NCBI RefSeq assembly: GCF_036711975.1
Contig: NC_091967.1
Span: forward strand, 124,001-188,000
Length of the DNA: 64,000 nt
Direction: 5' to 3'
DNA from: Onthophagus taurus
Taxonomy: Eukaryota > Arthropoda > Insecta > Coleoptera > Scarabaeidae
Shown here: positions 1 through 13,500 of the stretch, one piece after another
Layout: the number at the start of each line of letters is the position of its first letter
How positions within the stretch are numbered: the first letter of the stretch is position 1
Program-made: the position numbers and the translations under genes
The notes under the pieces: model-generated
What the model was told of the DNA's origin: nothing
Databases searched by the model: none
What the model saw: only the letters and a program-made list of their open reading frames with translations

Positions 1-390
1 TTTTTTCATTAACCAATAAATTGTGAAACTACGAATTTTTCTAATTTTCATATTTTCGAATATTTCTCTACATTGATGCATCTGAGAGCAAAAGTGTTAG
101 AAAGCAATGTGTAAACGCTAAAATTTGCTACAACTTTTGTTGCAAAAGGTTTTCTGTATAATGCTCGAAATACCGTTTTTTTTTCATTAGCAACTTGTGA
201 AACTACGAATTCATCATGTTTTCATATTTTCGTATTTTTCTCGACATTGATACATTTGACAGCAAAAGTATTAGAGAGTAAAATTTCCCACAATTTTTTT
301 CTGTATCGTGCTCTGAATACCGTTTTCTTTTTCATTAACCAATTGTGAAACTACAAATTCTTCTAATTTTCATATTTTCGATTTTTTAAT
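1..390. repeat. Short tandem repeat, about 2.3 degraded units
   Basis: A unit of roughly 150-178 bp starting CATTA(A/G)C repeats at about 7, 185 and 333. Each unit contains TTGTGAAACTAC, then TTTTCATATTTTCG, CATTGAT and ends near AATACCGTTTT. The copies differ by indels and substitutions, so the array is not young. The window edge cuts the array, and its full size is unknown. Confidence 0.75.
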
Positions 391-3300
391 CTGAATAATG
401 TAAATGGCTTAAATAATTAGCGAATAATTATTAAATCAAGTAGGAAACTAATATTGTTGAACTTTATAACAAGCTCATAAAGATGTCCATATAAAGAGGA
501 GGGGGTTTTATAAAGGACCCTCGTTATAAGGAGGGGTTTTGGTGTAATTTACGAGGTGTGGCACGTTGTGGGGTCCCTCTACATCGAGAGACCCCCAGGT
601 AGTACACGTTATACACATAACATACTACCTACGGGCTGTCAACAAACACCGGATTAACAATTGTGTCCTTAAACTGTTTGTAATCGATCTTTACAACTCG
701 TTTTTCAAACTTAGAAGTAAAGAAAATATCAAGAAAACCCAACCTAATTAAAATAAATTATGATAAATTTTATGTAGATTGGGGTTTGACATTGACATAT
801 TGAGATTAACAGCTGTCCAAAACATATCATGGATTAAAAGTGCGTTATTATTATTTTGGTGGAGTGCATAATAGAGTTGAATACAAACGAGGAAAAACGA
901 CATACAGCAAGAGAGAGAGAGGGACAAGTATAAACGTTAATCCGTCCACCACCCTGTAGATTAGGACGGATTACATTATATACAGGACGGTTTTCGCCGT
1001 ATATCGGTGTACGCATCTGGCGTAGACCTCTTTAATCCTTATTCGGTCGGCTAAATTTCAATGAGGAACCGAATTTTTCAAACGTTCACAACTACAGTAG
1101 ATAAAGATGTCAAAAATATTCAAAAAATAAGTTATTTCGTTGGCTCCATTACTTTAATTGAGGATTTTATCGAGAGATTTCTTAAAAAGGATCTAAAAGG
1201 AGTGGTTTTTTAAAACATTTTCTTGTCGCCCCCGGGAAAGATTGGAAGGTGGTGAAACTGTGAAGCATTTTCCGTCGCACGTAGTGCATTAGATATTACT
1301 TAAACAGCCCCAAGGGACCGCTTTGAACGCTTTAACTCTCCTCCGGGTGCTCGGGCATCAAGGGAATTAACGCGAGGGAGGCGCGCAGATTTTAGAGCAT
1401 TAGACTTAGCGGAAGGTGTGACTGTCGACGACGACGACGACGGCAAACACAACAAAGCCGCGTTACAAAAGCTTCTTAATACCATCCACATTTAAAATAA
1501 TGAAAAATAAAATAATTACTTTAATATTATTTAAAGAAGAAGCTTAAAAAAATGTTATCCTTAAAAAATTCAAGTAAAAAACGTTTAGATAAAATGTGTT
1601 GAAATTAAATTATCTATATCAAGTTATCTCCTATAACTAGGGGATGTTAATTCGCTTTTTGAAACCTTAAAATTACGGGTAATAAAGCCCTTCTAAACAA
1701 CAATCTGGATTAGTGGGTACATCTAATTAAGATGATTAAATTGGCGAATTTAAATTAAAAAATAATAAAGGTAATAAAATAAGTTTAAAGAAGAAAATGG
1801 AGATGACTGAATAATTAGACCTCACATTAGCACTACAACTAACAATAGACCTAGAACTAGAATCATTCGAGATTAGCCGTGCGTCTTTCAAGATTAATAC
1901 TTGCATTAACATTAGAATTAACACTAGACCTAGAAACATTCTGGTTTAAACCCGAATAATTCGAGTTGACAATTTTCGATTTTATGATTTTTCCTTTTCT
2001 CTCCCCATTAAAAAAAAGAGAGATGATAGTATTGATAAAGATTGTAAAGCGCCAAGTAAAAGAAGATAATCCACATTCGTTATGGGTGGGCTCCCGTCTA
2101 ATGGAGGTTGACGGTGCGTGGTAACCCTCGGGATTAAGGTTCTCTTCTTGCTCCGGGTTCTAGTTTGTACTCCCGGGCATGTTTTCCAAGGGAACCACGT
2201 GTGTGCATACGTGTCTTTTCTCTCTATACGTATAATCGAACAAACCCTATACAAAAATCTCGTAGATTATAGAAAGTATTATGAAAGAGAAAAAATTTAA
2301 ATCAACCGATTTTTTCTTCGAGTTTGCCTCGATTAATTTTCGCTTATTTAAGTGTATAAAGTTTCTTGTTTAATGCATTTTATACTAAGCAAACACATCA
2401 TGGGGTTTGGCTTTTGTAGGTATATAAAGTAGTTAATGGTGGTTAACATTTGATATCCATTCACTTTCGAAAGATATATCCAGACGTTAGGTTAGGTTTT
2501 AAAGCATATGTCCACGTTGATTTGAGTAAATAGAGGGCGGTATTTGCGTTAATAACTGGGTTATGTTTGATTTATAAGGTGAGAGCTGCAACGTGGGAAA
2601 TTAAAACGAGATAACCTCAACAAAAATTTAATAATAACCAAATTAAGTCAAACGTAACAATCGTTGTTTAAGAAACCTGATCTTCTTCAAGGTTAGACTC
2701 TTTGTGTATAATTTGTCTATTTCAATCTTCTTCGAAATGTAAACTGACCGTTTTATTTGCATTGGGAACCGGGAGAAAATTTCACGGTAAATTCACTCTA
2801 ATTGGAGGTGTACCCTTAGCCCTTGAGTGGGTTCTCTGATCAAATACGCGAAGGGAAGCAGCTGCTGCAGGAGCTTTTTCAAAGTCACCACCACAATAAC
2901 GATATAGGAGGTGTTTGCTAAGTTTAAAGCATTATTACTAAATTGCATTCTTTCGTTAATTTATTCCGTTTTGTCTAGTTAAATATATTTGATATATGTA
3001 TCTTCTATAATACTTGTCAATGTAAATTTTTTAGGGTTTCTGTTGGTATTATCTAGGACCCTTATAAAATTTATGTTGTTTTCCTGATTTTTAGTAACAT
3101 TTTCAGTAACTAAATAGTTGAGGTTAAAATACTAATAAATTTTTAGATAAATACAATTTTAACGAAGTACATATTTGTTGTAAAAACGTGCTACAAGGTA
3201 ATTAAATAGAACAAAACACCTTTTCTAGGTAAATAAATGGCAAATAAACACCCCACAACATTTTTTTATGCACCTTTTCTTTTTGAATAACGAAAGCTGA

Positions 3301-3620
3301 AACGTCAGTGTGACATATTTATTTCAAAACATAATAAAACAAAACTCCCTGTTAATTTTGCCAACTTTACAACAATTTGGCAGGTATTATAGAAAGAAAA
3401 TGAACTATATGTGTTTAAATCAATTCTTTTGACAGAGAATTTGACGTTTTCAATGAGAATTAATCGTGTTGAAATGAGCAAAAAATTAATTCTTACCTTA
3501 ATACCTTAATAATAAAGAGGTTATCTTTAAGGACCGTAAAATCTTGGTTCTTTATATTTTTATATACCTGTTTGTATAAAAAAAACTTGTGTCATTGTGT
3601 TCCAAAACTGCTCATTTTCT
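391..3620. other. Non-coding, no gene recognised
   Basis: AT-rich sequence with no reading frame that I can match to a protein family. A locally GC-richer patch at about 1210-1470 contains a run of CGA repeats. A 9-bp inverted repeat (AATCCGTCC at 939-947 against 964-972) could form a small hairpin. The patch could be a regulatory region or an upstream exon of an unseen gene; nothing in the sequence decides this. Confidence 0.5.
1830..1960. repeat. Dispersed CTAGAACTAGAA-type repeat, copy 1
   Basis: The stretch carries ACCTAGAACTAGAATCATTC followed shortly by ACACTAGACCTAGAAACATTC. The same words, in both orientations, recur near 57400-57463 and 61738-61925, in unrelated surroundings. This is a small dispersed repeat that tends to form hairpins. 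No family name is proposed. Confidence 0.65.
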
Positions 3621-6362
3621 TTTCTTCTTTATGCTTGGTGATAGTCTATAAAGATGTCTTGTAAGAAGGGATTATCTTAAAAAAGGAACGAAAAAGATTA
3701 GAAGGCAATAAAACCAAAGATTTGATAAGAAATTTTTAAAGATAAAATTAATAGTTGTTAACAGTTTTTAAAAAGTTTTCCAAGAATGAAATTAAAACTT
3801 CAATGCAGTTGATGTATGTACGCAAAAACACGTTCGCGTATAGTTATGTGACATCTAGCGGTAAAAAGTTTTAATGTTACGAAAAAGTATTACAGATTTC
3901 TATATTTGACAATTTAAAGTTAAATTAAGCAAAAACTTTTTAAATTTAGTAAAATTCATCCACACCGTAAAAGAAATAGTAATGAATTCGTTAAAAATTA
4001 TATATTTAGTAAATTTATTTCAAATTAAATCTAATTCTTGTTAATCCAATGCTGTAAAGTGGCTAATTATTTATTAAATCGTCATTAAATTTGCTTTAAA
4101 CGGCTTTTAATTTCATAACAATATCTCAATTAGCTTTCGAGATACTTAAAGATTAATTTCTTTAACATTTATGTTTAACGTAATGCTTGCATTCAAAAAT
4201 TCATAAATTTGAAGACCTGAAAAAAGATTTAAACAATAATGTATTCGTGTAATTTGAGGTTGATACAGATTAAATTCTTAAATGATCATTATCGACTAAA
4301 CCCTTTCTTCTTTATACTTGGCGATAGTCTATAAAGATGTCTTGTAAGAAGGGATTATCTTAAAAAAGGAACGAAAAAGATTAGAAGGTGATAAAACCAA
4401 AGATTTTATAAGAAATTTTTAAAGATAAAATTAATAGTTGTTAACAGTTCTTAAAAAGTTTTCCAAGAATGAAATCAAAATTTCAATGTAGTTGATGTAA
4501 GTACGCAAAAACTCACGTTCGGGTATAGTTATGTGACATCTAGCGGTAAAAAGTTTTAATATCAAGAAAATGTATTACAGATTTCTTATTTGACGATTTA
4601 AAGTTAAATTAAGCAAAAACTTTTAAAATTTAGTAAAATTCATCCACACCGTAAAAGAAATAATAATGAATTCGTTAAAAATTATATATTTAGTAAATTT
4701 ATTTCAAATTAAATCTAATTCTTGTTAATCCAATGCTGTAAAGTGGCTAATTATTTATTAAATCTTCATTAAATTTGCTTTAAACGACTTTTAATTTCAT
4801 AACAATATCTCAATTAGCTTTCGAGATACTTAAAGATTAATTTCTTTAACATTTATGTTTAACGTAATGCAAGGTTGCGTTCAAAAATTCATAAATTTGA
4901 AGACCTGAAAAAAGATTTAAACAATAATGTATTCGTGTAATTTGAGGTTGATACAGATTAAATTCTTAAATGATCATTATCGACTAAACCCTTTCTTCTT
5001 TATACTTGGTGATAGTCTATAAAGATGTCTCGTAAGAAGGGATTATCTTATAAAAGGAACGAAAAAGATTAGAAGGCAATAAAACCAAAGATTTGATAAG
5101 AAATTTTTAAAGATAAAATTAATAGTTGTTAACAGTTTTTAAAAAGTTTTCCAAGAATGAAATTAAAATTTCAATGTAGTTGATGTAATTACGCAAAAAC
5201 TCACGTTCGCGTATAGTTATGTGACATCTAGCGGTAAAAAGTTTTAATATCAAGAAAATGTATTACAGATTTCTATATTTGACAATTTAAAGTTAAATTA
5301 AGCAAAAGCTTTTGAAATTTAGTAAAATTCATCCACACCGTAAAAGAAATAGTAATGAATTCGTTAAAAATTATATATTTAGTAAATTTATTTCAAATTA
5401 AATCTAATTCTTGTTAATCCAATGCTGTACCTAAAGTGGCTAATTATTTATTAAATCTTCATTAAATTTGCTTTAAACGGCTTTTAATTTCATAACAATA
5501 TCTCAATTAGCTTTCGAGATACTTAAAGATTAATTTCCTTAACATTTATGTTTAACGTAATGCAAGGTTGCGTTCAAAAATTCATAAATTTGAAGACCTG
5601 AAAAAAGATTTAAACAATAATGTATTAATGTAATTTGAGGTTGATACAGATTAAATTCTTAAATGATCACTATCGACTAAACCCTTTCTTCTTTATACTT
5701 GGTGATAGTCTATAAAGATGTCTTGTAAGAAGGGATTATCTTAAAAAAGGAACGAAAAAGATTAGAAGGCAATAAAACCAAAGATTTGATAAGAAATTTT
5801 TAAAGATAAAATTAATAGTTGTTAACAGTTTTTAAAAAGTTTTCCAAGAATGAAATCAAAACTTCAATGTAGTTGATGTATGTACGCAAAAACTGACGTT
5901 CGCGTATAGTTATGTGACATCTAGCGGTAAAAAGTTTTAATATCAAGAAAAAGTATTACAGATTTCTATATTTGACAATTTAAAGTTAAATTAAGCAAAA
6001 ACTTTTGAAATTTAGTAAAATTCATCCACACCGTAAAAGAAATAGTAATGAATTCGTTAAAAATTATATATTTAGTAAATTTATTTCAAATTAAATCTAA
6101 TTCTTGTTAATCCAATGCTGTAAAGTGGCTAATTATTTATTAAATCTTCATTAAATTTGCTTTAAACGGCTTTTAATTTCATAACAATATCTCAATTAGC
6201 TTTCGAGATACTTAAAGATTAATTTCCTTAACATTTATGTTTAACGTAATGCAAGGTTGCGTTCAAAAATTCATAAATTTGAAGACCTGAAAAAAGATTT
6301 AAACAATAATGTATTAATGTAATTTGAGGTTGATACAGATTAAATTCTTAAATGATCATTAT
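3621..6362. repeat. Tandem array, four units of about 685 bp
   Basis: The phrase TTTCTTCTTTAT(A/G)CTTGG starts at 3621, 4304, 4992 and 5685, giving spacings of 683, 688 and 693 bp. The last unit ends near 6362 at AATGATCATT. Units look very similar to each other and differ mainly by substitutions and small indels. Each unit contains ACATCTAGCGG followed by TAAAAAGTTTTAAT. No unit has a credible reading frame. It lies upstream of the sideroflexin gene and looks like a satellite-like local array. Confidence 0.9.
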
Positions 6363-7515
6363 ATTACTTGATAACATTTCAATTTTTTTGTTTAACGATT
6401 CTTAATCAAAATATTATTTATAATTATTAATATTAATAACCTCTAACCTTTACAGTCGCAATAATGCGATAAGACTTGAAAAAATAATTCATCTCGAAAT
6501 TGAAAGAGCTAAACAATTTAAGGATATCTTAGAGCAAATTTAACAAAAGTTGAACTGCGCACGCTTCGTTTCCAAAAGACTACCTACTACAACTATCGAT
6601 CTAAAAAGGTTCGTGTTTTAACTCAGCAGGTCGTCGTTAAAACCGTAAATAACGTCAAAAGTCGTAAAACGTCAGGTTTTAAAAAAGAAAAAACTATAAA
6701 ACCAAATTTTACTTTGAAAATGACCCATTTTAAAAGAAAAGCTACATAACAAGTAAGTAAAATAATTATCGTATCGTTTCTAACAAATCTTAATACGTTT
6801 ATTTACGTGTTTTGTTCAGTACCACTCTTATTTTTTTTTGGATTGGTTCTAGTTATGAGGTTCCGCAAGTTGAAATTACCAGTGAAAGGAAGAAAGTTGA
6901 AGAGTTAAGATCTAGACAAAAAAATTATAGTGTTGTAGTCTTCCTTCTTCGTTTAAAAGGAGTTTGAGGACGATTGATTTCGTTTTTGAGATTTGAAATA
7001 AATTAAAGCCAAAAAAAATAGGTGAGTTTTTAAATTTGAGTGGGGATTGGAAATAACTTCTTGGCTAGGACTTGGATTTTATTTTAAAATAACCGTAACT
7101 AATTACTTAAAACGTTTTTCAAACGTGTTGCGAAATACGTACAAGGTTACGAAACGTAAGAATTTAAGATTTTTTTAACAACCAAATCTCCATCTAATGA
7201 TGTTTTCACATAGAAGCTATTTCTTTAATCATTTTTGTCGATAAAAATAACTTATATAACTATATAAAATAACTTTTTTTCATTAAAATTCTTTTTTGAA
7301 TAACTTATTGTTAGATAGATTGAACCTTGTAAACCAATAAAAAATAATATAATTTCAATAAATAATATAATATTAAAACGTCATTATGACATATAAGAAA
7401 AAGGTTGGTACACTTGCAACGAAGTTGGTTTCTATGATAAAGTAGAAAACTGTATTATTAATTTTATGCTTGATTTTTTTAATAAATTTAAAAATCCTTT
7501 TTTCTTTAGAAAAAC
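6363..7515. other. Upstream region of the sideroflexin gene
   Basis: No coding sequence is recognisable. A possible 5' untranslated exon could end at about 7020, where AATAG is followed by a good donor GTGAGT. The coding exon of sideroflexin has an acceptor TTTCTTTAG ending at 7509, which means a non-coding first exon must lie somewhere upstream. The transcription start cannot be placed. Confidence 0.4.
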
Positions 7516-10500
7516 ATGGGGGAAAGCACTTATCCTTTAAACATCGATATCAATAAACCCAGATATGACCAAGACAATTATTCCGGTCGAGCTAAACATT
7601 TTTTGGCAACCACCAATCCCTTGAACATTTTCGCAAGCAACAAAAGTTTAGAAAGGGCCCGAAGCATCGTTAATGCATACAAGTAAAAACTATAACGCAA
7701 AAAAATTAATAACAATTAAAAGTATTTTTTAAGATGTAAAAATCCACTTCCTGAAGGTATGACGACTGACGATCTTTGGCGCGCTAAAACATTATACGAT
7801 TCGGCATTTCATCCTGATACTGGCGAAAAAATGCCTTTAATCGGCCGAATGTCCGCACAGGTACCCATGAACATGTTAATAACCGGGGGGATGATGTGTT
7901 TTTATAGGAGCACCCCTGCCGTTATTTTTTGGCAATGGCTAAATCAGAGTTTTAACGCCGTTGTTAATTACACGAATCGTGGTGGTAATGCGAAAATTAG
8001 CGATAAGTAAGTTTTCAAAAAGAAACGTTATATATTTTTAAGTTTTTATCTCCTAGGCAATTAATTTATTCGTATGCTTTGGCAACAACTGGTGCAGTAA
8101 CCACTGCTTTATCACTTAATAGAATTTTTAAGGTTAGATTATAATGTTTATTAATTATAATGTTAATTAAAAATATTTTTTAGAAAGCGCCTTCCCTCGT
8201 TCTTAGATTCGTTCCTTTCGTTGCTGTTGCCGCCGCTAATTGTGTTAATATTCCCTTAATGAGAGCACAGTAAGTATCAAAAAGCGGGGCAAGATTGATA
8301 TTATGGCTTTGAATTTCTTTTTTCTAGAGAACTTAAAGATGGAACTCCAGTTTTTGATCAAAATAACAATCAACTTGGTTATTCAAAGAATGCTGCCCAG
8401 GAAGGTATTTGCCAAGTAATTTTTTCAAGAGTTATGATGGCTGCTCCCGGAATGGGTAAATATTAAATTAAAGGAATAATTAAAGAATACCTGTCCCACT
8501 TAAAAATCGATGATTTTTTTTTTAATCGGTAGGAAATGACTCAAAAGATGTGTTAATGATAAAAAAAAGTGCGGAAAAGTGTAGTACTTACCGAAAAATC
8601 ACTTTAAAGTTGCGATTTGACGTTTCTTTTTGGAAGTTAAAAGCAATGTTAAAATTGCATTTTCGTATTAAATTCTAACCTGAAATTGTTTAATTTATAC
8701 CCACGCACAAAATAAAAAGTTATTTTCACTAAACTTGTTGAGATTACAACATATTTTCGGATGAAAACCTTGTTTCTTAGGCTATCGATGCAGAACGACA
8801 ATTAAATGGCGTTAGATAGAATTGTTTCTACCAAATGTGTGCTAATAGACTTTATGTTAATAGATTGTGTATCAATTGATCTGTCAAACGACTAAAATAT
8901 CTTTAAATTGTAAATATCAATGATAAATAAGTATAGTAGCTTATTTAATAATAGTTTGCTTAAATTAAAATAGTTATTAAAAAAGACATGTGTATACATG
9001 GTTACAAAATAAAAATAAATAAATAACCCGTGTGACGATAGCAACAAACTGTGCATTTAACCAGATGACAATTACAACTGACAACACAAGCAATGTTAAC
9101 CATGTAGTTTCGTATTAAATCCTAACCTCAAATTGTTTAATTTATACCCACGCACAAAATAAAAAGTTATTTTCACTAAACTTGTTGAGATTACAACATA
9201 ATTATTCATAATAACACCTATGTGAAGTTAGCCCCCAACTAAATAGCATTTTACATGTATAGTATTTTGATTATAACATGAAAACCAGTGAACCGATTTC
9301 GATAAATAATGTCTCATTCGAAAGCTTAATCCTTGGCCAATACGAAAGTGGAAATGCCCGTGAAAATTTGAAAACTCTTTCGAATTTCGCTAAAACATCA
9401 AAATAATGCGAAGATACACGAAAATAACACAAAATTGACCTTCTTTAAGTGGTGATAACTCGTAAACGATGTACCCGATGATCAAAATCTATACGTCACT
9501 CGATTCGTCATAGTGTCTTCTATCGAAATCACAAAATGCTTGATTTCAATTCTCTCCCGCTAAGTTTATACAGCCCTCGGAATGACACCATCTTCGGCTC
9601 GTTGTTTATGCACGTGTGAACGCTCGTGCTATTAATTAATTTTTAATTTAAACTAAATCGACTATAATTAGAGAACAGTTTGACGGATTTTAATGTTTTA
9701 TATCTCAATCGAAAGTTTGTGTCTGGCTGAATGCTGTTGTCGAAATGCCCGATTCGAAATATTTCAGGATTTTGATTAAAACACAACAAACGAATTAATT
9801 AAACACATCAATTATCTCCGTAACTAATTGACCAATTTTAGTCATCAAAATCTCGGTCGAAAGAATGATCTGCAATGAATGCGAAGGTGGAAATGCCCGA
9901 TTTCAAAATTTACTAATTATGTGCGTACAGCCATTGAAATGACCCCGCGAGAGATTTCGAGTCGGGCATTTCCACTTTCGTATTGGCCAAAGATTAAGCT
10001 TTCGAATGAGATTTTGATTATCAAAATCGGTTGACTGGTTTTCTTGTTATAATCAAAATACTATACATGTAAAATCCTATCTAATTGGGGACTAGGAAAA
10101 TTTGGAGCTAACCTCGTATAGGTCATAATGACTAAGTGTCTGTCGTTACATAGACTGTGTGTCTATTAACTGTGTACAAGAGCGTCGCCAGATAGGAGCA
10201 AAGATAGATTCGAAAAAAGAAATTGAATAGAATATAAGATACAAATAGATTCTAAAAATCTATTTGAAATGTTTATAATCTGTTATCGCATTTAAATAGA
10301 GAGCATGAGAGTTAAATAAAAATTTGTTATTAAAAGACTTCAAACCACTTAAATATTATAATTAGGATAATTATTAGTTAGTTTAACGTTATTTTGGAAC
10401 TTAATAACACATATTATTGATGAAAATCCCTTTCGTAGTTACAAAGTTTTAACATCAAAAGTTCATAACGTAGGGTGTATGACGTAAGATGGGTTTATGA

Positions 10501-13500
10501 GAAAGTTGAACTTGTTCATTCATAAGTAGATAGTTATTATTATCTTTATAATTTGTTACACGAATGAAAAAGCTCAACTCCTCCATAATTTATATTAAAA
10601 AAAAATATTGGAATTTTCTTTAGTTTTATGTTTCTAGTTTTCAGCCTCCTCCACATTTGTCCGATAGCAACAAACTTGTATCCGTAATTTTTTATCTACT
10701 TTCTTAGCTGATATCTTTCTTATTATTAGAGATAATTCGAGATAATAATTAGAGATTCTTTCTCTATCTAAAACCGGTCTTTGTCTGTCGATAAGTTAAT
10801 ACTAAGATCAATCTGTACTTAAACTACAAAGCGTTGGCTCTGTACTTAGATTAAATAGCTTAAAATTACCAAACTTCAAGCCTTTGTGCAATTGTTATCA
10901 AACCGATTTTTAAAAAACTATTATCACACTCGGAAAGAGCGCTCTTTAAATTTATTATATCTTAACCCGAGTTTTCGTTGGTAAATGGGTCTATCGGCGT
11001 CATGCTTAAATCGCCCTTCATATACATCCCTACACGCAAAAACGTTTAATTACTATTCCTTTAAACAAGTTTCTTATTTGATATTGGGAAAACTATAGAA
11101 GTATAGATCTATCTTATCTACAATTTGCTGCTCTTTCTAATGGTGTATAACACGCGGCTATCGCTGCTTGGTTATAGAGTTTTTTCCTGGTGATATAAGA
11201 AAGTTATTGATCCCAACAATGTTTAAAAGTAACTAAAACGTGTGAATTTGGTAATTTTTTGACCAAAAACGTCCTTGTGTAAGTCTATAACTTCATGATA
11301 TACTTCTATAGTTTTCCTCATATCAAATATGTAAGAAAGTTGTTTAGAGGTAGAGCAATTAAACGTTTCTATATATAGAGATGTATATTAAAGGTGATTT
11401 AACCATGATGCTAATTGATATTGACCAACAAAAACCCGGATTAAGATATTTGAAGGAGCGTTCTTTCTGATTGTGAACACAGTTTTTTAAAATTCGGTTT
11501 GATAACAATTGCACAAGGGCTTGAAGTTTGGTAATATTAAGCTATTTTACGTACAGAGCGGTGTTCTTCATCTTTTATTGATTTTAATATTAACATATCG
11601 GCAAACGAGGACCGACGATTTCATAAAGAAAGAATCAAGCTTTCATATGGTGCATTTAGTGTTCTGCTATATCTAATAATACGAAAGATATCAGCTAATA
11701 AAATAGATAGGAAATTGCGGATAAAAGTTTGTTGTTGGAAGGTTTGTTGCTATCGTCAATCGGGCATTTCCACTTTCGTATTGGCCAAGGATTAAGCTTT
11801 CGAATGAGACATTGTTTATCGAAATCGGTTCACTGGTTCTCATGTTATAATTAAAATACTATACATGTAAAATTCTGTTTAATTGGGGACTAACTTCACA
11901 TAGGTGTCATTATGAATAATTATGTTGTAATCTCAACAAGTTTAGTGAAAATAACTTTTTATTTAGTGCGTGGGTATAAATTAAACAATTTGAGGTTAGG
12001 ATTTAATACGAGAAAATACATGGTTAACATTGCTTGTGTTGTCAGTCGTAATTGTCATCTGGTTAAATACACAGTTTGTTGCTATCGTCACACGGGCTAT
12101 TTATTTATTTTTATTTTGTAACCATGTCTTTTTTAATAACTATTTTAATTTAACTAAACTACTATCATAGAAAAATAATATAAATATATATATATAGAAG
12201 CATTACTCCCCACTATTTTTTCGGTCAAATTGATTTCAACGCCTCTGGTGGTCTGTGGTACCTACTACTTTTAATAAAGCGCGAAATTTAAAAGTATTTT
12301 TATTCAGTTAATGGTTATTAATTATTGATTTCAACTTCCACCAGTCAACATGAAAATGATAACAGTAAGGGTATCATTTTCATGTTGACTGGTGAAAATT
12401 TGAATTTTGTTTTCACTTCGTTTTGTCTGCAACAAAACGCATGCACTTTCGACTCTTCAGAGTACCACGAGAAAACATGAAAGGAATTTTGGCGTAATGT
12501 CATCAATGAAATGTAATGTCAGAATGACATACATAGTTTTAAAGTTCCCGCTTGACTTTTAAAATGGCGGCAAACCGCGGTACTTTGTAAATCTAGGGAC
12601 TTTAAGGTCACCGTTCAATGGCCATTTTTATATGGGCCCATATAGGTCGATAGAGGTTACTTTCTAACACATTTATGACTTTCTGCCAAATTATTACAGA
12701 AAAGTAAATACACAGGATTGAAGTACACATATTGTAGTAGTGAATGACATAATTTATTTTATAAAATAGTTGTTATATTAACAATAATAAATTACTAAAC
12801 TTTGTCATAAAAAGGGTGTAATAAAAATTGACTTTTATGACAAATTAAGCACTTAAACGAGGTGACAATGCTTCATTCACTAGATGTGTAATATAAGAAG
12901 AGATTCCGTGACAGTACAAGTATAATAGATTTGTTGTTATCTCAGGATTGTGTTTTATCTAAAAATGTGCAATTTTCACGTAATTATTGAAATATGTAAG
13001 GGAATCTACTGAACAACCTAACTTTGGTATTTTGGCAACCGTCTTATAGATGGCGATATTTAAAGAATAAAATATTGCTTTATTATTTTAACTTTGAACA
13101 GTTTCGTGATGTATTGAATGTTGTGGGATTGTTAATAGATTTTATTTTCCCAACATAATTAATAAAACATTTAATCAAAATTAAATTAGTCAAGCAGTTT
13201 TATACACGTGTGTCTTCTATGAGTTTATTGAAAGGAATGAATAATTTTATGTAATAACAAATTTTTGTTGCCAAGATATATTTTTAAAAAAACAAGGTCC
13301 CTAAATCTTTTGTTTGACGAAGGAAAAATATATGGTGGCATCTTGGATTTAGGAAATGGCTTTTGTAGATATGACACTACAAATACTCCCCCTTCCAAGA
13401 AGAAATAAGGTTAACAATGAAATGTAAATCAAGTAGTTATAAATATTTCAATTTTGAAAACGTATTCTTAAAGATTTATTTGGAATTGAATTTTGATTAG

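Noticed and set aside
834-1491. Minus-strand frames of about 60 codons in the GC-richer patch
   Set aside because: No splice structure, no family match; the patch is better described as non-coding of unknown role.
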